Source: Oscillospiraceae bacterium
GTDB taxonomy: Bacteria; Bacillota; Clostridia; Oscillospirales; Oscillospiraceae
NCBI GenBank assembly: GCA_017434755.1
Contig: JAFRER010000002.1
Coordinates: 1-38,222 of the forward strand
Length of the DNA stretch: 38,222 bases
Reading direction: 5' to 3'
The notes below the pieces were generated by a model. That model was not told the origin of the DNA, made no database searches, and saw only the letters and a list, made by a program, of their open reading frames with translations. Below are positions 34,274 to 38,222 of the stretch, piece by piece. Each line of letters starts with the position of its first letter. Position 1 is the first letter of the stretch. The position numbers were made by a program, and so were the translations under genes.

Positions 34274-36094
34274 TCAGGCTCTGTTTTCGGCAAAAACGGA
34301 ATCGGTGGCCTCGTCCTCATACTGTCTTGTATAAAGCCGGCTGTAATAGCCGCCGGCCTTCAGCAGGTCGCCATGCCTGCCTCTTTCGATGATCTTGCCG
34401 TCTTTAACAACAAGTATTATATCCGCATTTCTTACCGTAGACAACCTGTGTGCAATAACGACGGCTGTCCTGCCGGCGATCACCCTGTCAATGGCATTCT
34501 GGATCTGCTGTTCCGTTATCGTATCCACGGAAGCAGTTGCCTCATCCAGTATGAGGATGCGGGGATCAGCTATGATCGCACGCGCAAAGGAGATAAGCTG
34601 CTTTTCGCCGGTCGAGAGGAGATCTCCGCCTTCTCCGACATCACTGTCAAGTCCTTTTTCGAGTCTTTCGATCATCCTGTCGGCCGATACGAGTCTGAGG
34701 GCTTCGATTATCTGCTCTTCCGTTGCTTCCGGATTCCCGTATTTCAGGTTATCCCGGATGGTTCCCGAGAAAAGATGCGGTGTCTGGAGAACATAGCCTA
34801 TGGCAGAATGGAGCCAGAGCTGGGAGCGTTCCCTCGCATCCCGGCCGTCGATAAGCAGGGCCCCGCCGGTCGGTTCATAGAATCTGCAGATCAGATTGAC
34901 GATCGTGGACTTTCCCGCCCCTGTCTCTCCGACAACCGCCACGTTGCTTCCGAAGGGGATCTTCAGATCAAAGTTCTTCAGAACGTACTCGTCACCGTCC
35001 GGATACATGAAATCAACGTTTTTGAACTCGATATCCCCTTTGATCGGCTCCCAGTTTTCCTTTTTCGGGTTGAAGCTGTCGCCGTATTTTTCGGTGACTT
35101 CGGGAAGATCGCTTACATCCGGCACGGTCTCCACGAGTTTTGTATATCGTTCGATATTCACCTGCGTCGTGATAAAATCGGAAATGATATCGATGATCCA
35201 TCTTATCGGTTCCATGATCCCTTCGGCATATGACATGAACATGGAAAAGGTCCCTATCTCGCTGGCCGCGATGTAACCGCCTCTCCAGAGCACCACCGCC
35301 ATCGCAAGAGAGGAAGCCAGATGCATGGTCGCGCCGAACGCGCCGCGTATGCGTGCTGCATGGATGCTCTTGCGTTTCATCTCCGCGGTCTCGTTTTGAA
35401 AATCCCTGTTTATCCTGTCTTCAATGACCAGCGCCTTTATCGTCTTTGCTCCGGTTATCCCTTCATTGAAACTGCCTGTAATCCGCGAATTGATCTCCCG
35501 GACGGTCCGGTTCACGGCAACAAGCTTTTTCTGAAAAATGCTGAAAAAAACAACTATCAGCGGCATGACCGACATAACAAGCAGGGCAAGCCTTGCATTG
35601 ATCAGGAGCATGACCGTGACCGAGCCGGTCAGATAGGTAAGGTGCCAGACCCCTTCCAGAAGAGTCCAGGAGAACAGGGTGCCGATCTTTCCCGTATCGC
35701 TTATCAGTCTGGCATGGATATACCCGACGCTGTTCTGATTGAAGTATGAAAAGGACAGGGTCTGCAGATGCTCAAAGGCCTTGTTGCGCATGTCCTTCGA
35801 CAGCCAGACCTCTATCTTTGTCGCCAGGGTGCAGGAATAATAGTTATTGACAGCCGAAAAGAGGATCGAAACAGCATATAGACAGATAAACAAAGGCAGC
35901 GTGTCCAGCGTACGTCCGGCTACGAAGTGATTGAGCGAATAGCGGCTGAAAAGCGGCTGTATGGTATCGACAAGACCCGTGGCAAGGCCGCAGATGAGCA
36001 TGACCGCGACCTGCGCGCGGTATTTTTTCAGAAAAGGCAGCACCTTTCCGATGCCGAACCACTTCAGCGGGACACTCCGTTCATCATGCTTCAT
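34274..36094 (-). CDS. ABC exporter subunit, consensus catalytic site (second of a heterodimer)
   Basis: This 606-residue half-transporter has six membrane helices (about 15-310) and a C-terminal ATPase domain: Walker A GETGAGKST, Walker B ILILDEATASVD with the catalytic Glu, and a non-standard signature LSTGEKQ in place of LSGGQ. ATG 36094 overlaps the stop of the upstream partner as ATGA, so translation is coupled. AAGGGAG lies upstream. In heterodimeric exporters like BmrCD or TM287/288 one site is degenerate; here its altered signature would face the partner's degenerate Walker B. Substrates of such pumps are often drugs or lipids. Confidence 0.92.
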   Translation of the reverse strand: MKHDERSVPLKWFGIGKVLPFLKKYRAQVAVMLICGLATGLVDTIQPLFSRYSLNHFVAGRTLDTLPLFICLYAVSILFSAVNNYYSCTLATKIEVWLSKDMRNKAFEHLQTLSFSYFNQNSVGYIHARLISDTGKIGTLFSWTLLEGVWHLTYLTGSVTVMLLINARLALLVMSVMPLIVVFFSIFQKKLVAVNRTVREINSRITGSFNEGITGAKTIKALVIEDRINRDFQNETAEMKRKSIHAARIRGAFGATMHLASSLAMAVVLWRGGYIAASEIGTFSMFMSYAEGIMEPIRWIIDIISDFITTQVNIERYTKLVETVPDVSDLPEVTEKYGDSFNPKKENWEPIKGDIEFKNVDFMYPDGDEYVLKNFDLKIPFGSNVAVVGETGAGKSTIVNLICRFYEPTGGALLIDGRDARERSQLWLHSAIGYVLQTPHLFSGTIRDNLKYGNPEATEEQIIEALRLVSADRMIERLEKGLDSDVGEGGDLLSTGEKQLISFARAIIADPRILILDEATASVDTITEQQIQNAIDRVIAGRTAVVIAHRLSTVRNADIILVVKDGKIIERGRHGDLLKAGGYYSRLYTRQYEDEATDSVFAENRA

Positions 36095-37932
36095 GACGCA
36101 GTCTCCCTTGAACTTGTCTGTATCTCGTTTATCTTCTGATAGATACCGCCGGCACGGCACAGTTGGTCATGCGTCCCCTGCTCGACTATCCTGCCGTCAT
36201 CGAGGACAATGATCCGGTCCGCTTTTGAAAGCGTCGTGATCCTGTGCGAAATAAGGATGATGCTCGCCGACCCGAATCTCGATTCGAGAGACCTGCGGAT
36301 CATAGCATCTGTCTCCGTATCGACAGCGGAAAGCGAATCGTCAAACACCATTACGGGCGTGTTTCTTATAAGCATCCTGGCGATCGCCGCTCTCTGTTTC
36401 TGCCCTCCCGAAAGGGTCACGCCTCTTTCGCCGACAAAGGTCTCATAGCCGTTGCTGAAGCTCCGGATCGTATCGTCAAGGCATGCCGCAGCCGCCGCCT
36501 CCCGGATCTCTTCTATTGAGACCGTGTCGGAGGCGATCGAAAGATTTTCACGCAGTGAACGGGAGAACAGGAACGGCTCCTGCAGGACCATTCCGATATT
36601 GCTCCTCAGCCATTCCGTCCTGATGTTCCTTATATCCGTCCCGCCGATGGAGATCGTCCCGCAGCCCTCCGGGAGCTCATACATCTTGTCCAGAAGGAGA
36701 ATGAGCGTGGACTTGCCGCTGCCTGTTCCGCCCAGAATGCCGAGTGTCGTTCCGGCTTTCATCCGGAAGGAAATATCGTGCAGGATCTCCGGGCCGCCGT
36801 CATAGGCGAAGCTGACGTGATCGAACTCTAGATCCCCATCCATCGGCGGCGTAACGGCATTCTCAGGATCCTTCTCCTCTTCGGAATCCATGATATAGCC
36901 TATCCTGTCGATTGAAACGCCGGCCTTGCTCATCTCCGATATCATTCTGCCCAGCATCCTTATCGGCCAGACGAGCATGGCATTATAGGAGATAAACGCC
37001 ATGTATTCTCCGGCATACATCCTGCCCCGTATGCAGAATACCGCTCCGAACACGATAACGAGCATGACTTCCAGGCCCGAGAGGATATCCTGTGAGCTCC
37101 AGTAAAAACTGAGTATTCCGGCAAGTCTGGCCCACTTGCCCGTATAATAGTCGTTCTGGGCCTCGAACCTGTCTTTTTCGTAGCGCTCACGTCCGAACGC
37201 CCGGACCACTCTGACCCCGGTAAGGTTCTCCTGCGCCATGGTGGAAAGGATCCCTTCATTCTCGTCGCACTCGAGGAAGCCCTTTCCGATCTTTCCGTGG
37301 AAAACGACCGAATAGGCTATGATCAGCGGGACCGGTATCATGGCGATAAGCGTGAGGCCCGTATCCATCCGGAACATAAACACCAATGCCAGGATCAGAA
37401 GAATAATAATCCGCAGCACGTTCGTCAGCTGTTCCGATACGAAGTTCCGCAGGGTATCCAGATCGGACGTGCAGCGCTGGATGATATCGCCGGTATGATT
37501 TTTCATATGCCAGGAATACGGAAGCCTCTCGATATGGGAAAAAAGTGAATCCCGCATCGTCTTGACCAGTGTTTCCGTGGCGGCCGAATTACTGACTCTG
37601 AAAACATAATGCATAACGGTCCTGAATACGGCGATCGCCACAAGCGCAAGCGCCATGATCCACAGATGACGGCCGAGATAAGCAAAGCCTCCGAAGCGTT
37701 CCACAAGATCCATCACGGGTTTTGAATAATGTGCTTCTTTGCCGCCGAGCGCATTGTCAACAGCCGCCCGGATGATTTGCGGTCCGATCATATCCGCAAA
37801 AGAAGAAAGCGTTGCCGAACCGATGCTCAGCAAGAACAGGAGCCTGCTGCCTTTCAGGAAACGCCAGATCAGGGCAGCGGAACTGCCCTTTGATCGTTTA
37901 TTCTGTTTCGGATTGAAAGATCTTTTATCCAT
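36091..37932 (-). CDS. ABC exporter subunit, degenerate site (first of a heterodimer)
   Basis: This 613-residue half-transporter has six membrane helices (about 30-325) and an ATPase domain: Walker A GGTGSGKST, standard signature LSGGQKQR, and Walker B VMVFDDSLSAVD, where Asp replaces the catalytic Glu. This is the usual mark of the inactive half of a heterodimeric exporter. ATG 37932 has no ribosome site and lies directly at the predicted transcription start, so the message may be leaderless. It is the first gene of the transcript with its partner and eno. Confidence 0.92.
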   Translation of the reverse strand: MDKRSFNPKQNKRSKGSSAALIWRFLKGSRLLFLLSIGSATLSSFADMIGPQIIRAAVDNALGGKEAHYSKPVMDLVERFGGFAYLGRHLWIMALALVAIAVFRTVMHYVFRVSNSAATETLVKTMRDSLFSHIERLPYSWHMKNHTGDIIQRCTSDLDTLRNFVSEQLTNVLRIIILLILALVFMFRMDTGLTLIAMIPVPLIIAYSVVFHGKIGKGFLECDENEGILSTMAQENLTGVRVVRAFGRERYEKDRFEAQNDYYTGKWARLAGILSFYWSSQDILSGLEVMLVIVFGAVFCIRGRMYAGEYMAFISYNAMLVWPIRMLGRMISEMSKAGVSIDRIGYIMDSEEEKDPENAVTPPMDGDLEFDHVSFAYDGGPEILHDISFRMKAGTTLGILGGTGSGKSTLILLLDKMYELPEGCGTISIGGTDIRNIRTEWLRSNIGMVLQEPFLFSRSLRENLSIASDTVSIEEIREAAAAACLDDTIRSFSNGYETFVGERGVTLSGGQKQRAAIARMLIRNTPVMVFDDSLSAVDTETDAMIRRSLESRFGSASIILISHRITTLSKADRIIVLDDGRIVEQGTHDQLCRAGGIYQKINEIQTSSRETAS

Positions 37933-37939
37933 TGTTTGT

Positions 37940-37948
37940 ACTATAACA
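37940..37948 (-). promoter_or_regulatory. Extended -10 promoter at the heterodimeric ABC exporter start
   Basis: On the minus strand TGTTATAGT: an extended -10 (TGn plus TATAGT, 37940-37945). The -35 is weak (TTTAAC at 37963-37968, 17-bp spacer). The start of transcription would fall at about 37932-37933, the first base of the ATG. Confidence 0.55.
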
Positions 37949-38002
37949 CAGAAGCGGATTTAGTTAAACAGGAAATGCCGGAAGAATCGGATAGGGTAAA
38001 AG

Positions 38003-38053
38003 GAAATAAAAACGGGAAGGCCGGAGCGCAGGTAAGCTGCTCCGGTCTTCCCG
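38003..38053 (-). terminator. Intrinsic terminator after the activase gene
   Basis: A 15-bp stem (38013-38027 with 38039-38053, one G-T pair) with an 11-nt loop is followed on the minus strand by TTTTTATTTCC. It separates the activase gene from the ABC exporter promoter. Confidence 0.88.
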
Positions 38054-38079
38054 GCTAAATTGGATCAAGGAAAACCGTT

Positions 38080-38222
38080 TTACTTTTTTGCAAGTCCCTT
38101 CTGACGGGCATATTCGGCAGCGCCGAGCGCTCCCATCAGCTGCGGGTCAGTCTTCAGATTCACGACCTTGAGCTTCAGCACGTGCTCGATCGCCTCTTTC
38201 AGGCCGTCGTTCTTCGCACAGC
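38080..38222 (-). CDS. 2-hydroxyacyl-CoA dehydratase activator-like ATPase (BadF/HgdC family), 3' end only
   Basis: Only the last 47 codons are in the window. The C-terminal piece begins CAKNDGLKEAIEHVL and contains the string DPQLMGALGAAEYAR. This matches the ASKHA ATPase end of the BadF/BadG/HgdC family (usual pattern: a GG-A-N-G loop, a strand, then P-Q-GALGAA). Such proteins use ATP to pass one electron to a 2-hydroxyacyl-CoA dehydratase through a [4Fe-4S] cluster held between two subunits. The cluster-binding part lies outside the window, so the exact class is not fixed. Confidence 0.75.
   Translation of the reverse strand, partial: CAKNDGLKEAIEHVLKLKVVNLKTDPQLMGALGAAEYARQKGLAKK

Overview
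The window reads as a chromosome segment from an anaerobic, Gram-positive member of the Clostridia (Bacillota). The grounds are strong AGGAGG-type ribosome sites, sigma-A promoters, a class II LysRS with an appended EMAP-type domain, FtsEX with PcsB-like M23 hydrolases, and the GGGtGRT/NifU-like pair. No rRNA or tRNA gene is visible, so I do not name a genus.

Positions 1 to about 5,987 look like one end of an integrative and conjugative element of the broad Tn1549/CTn type. Reading on the minus strand it holds a structured leader, parA, parB, a Pro/Thr/Glu-rich lipoprotein, and the 5' part of a large thioester/Cna-B surface protein that runs off the window. The element seems to abut the stop codon of lysS.

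From 5,988 onward the content is ordinary host chromosome, nearly all on the minus strand. In order of increasing coordinate: greA-lysS; a division/cell-wall operon (PucR-type regulator, ftsE, ftsX, two tandem PcsB/EnvC-like M23 proteins, an S41 protease homologue); a divergent pair (RsuA-type pseudouridine synthase and dut); a CYTH-hflK-hflC operon; tdk on plus; and a likely six-gene operon trmL-pgk-tpiA-gpmI-NifU-like-GGGtGRT ending at a strong terminator. Two plus-strand genes follow (a radical SAM protein and a Cys-rich FMN enzyme). Then come an ABC-2 export cassette (zinc-ribbon membrane protein, ATPase, fused double permease), a heterodimeric ABC exporter apparently cotranscribed with eno, and the 3' end of a 2-hydroxyacyl-CoA dehydratase-type activase.

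The most interesting items are: the GGGtGRT and NifU-like pair placed inside a glycolytic operon; the nested stem-loop leader before parA at the element boundary; an S41 protease homologue whose catalytic Lys position is Asn; tandem duplication of the FtsEX-linked hydrolase; a single-chain double ABC-2 permease with a zinc-ribbon partner; and a probable leaderless mRNA for the heterodimeric ABC exporter. All functional statements rest on reading motifs and gene order; no database search was run.
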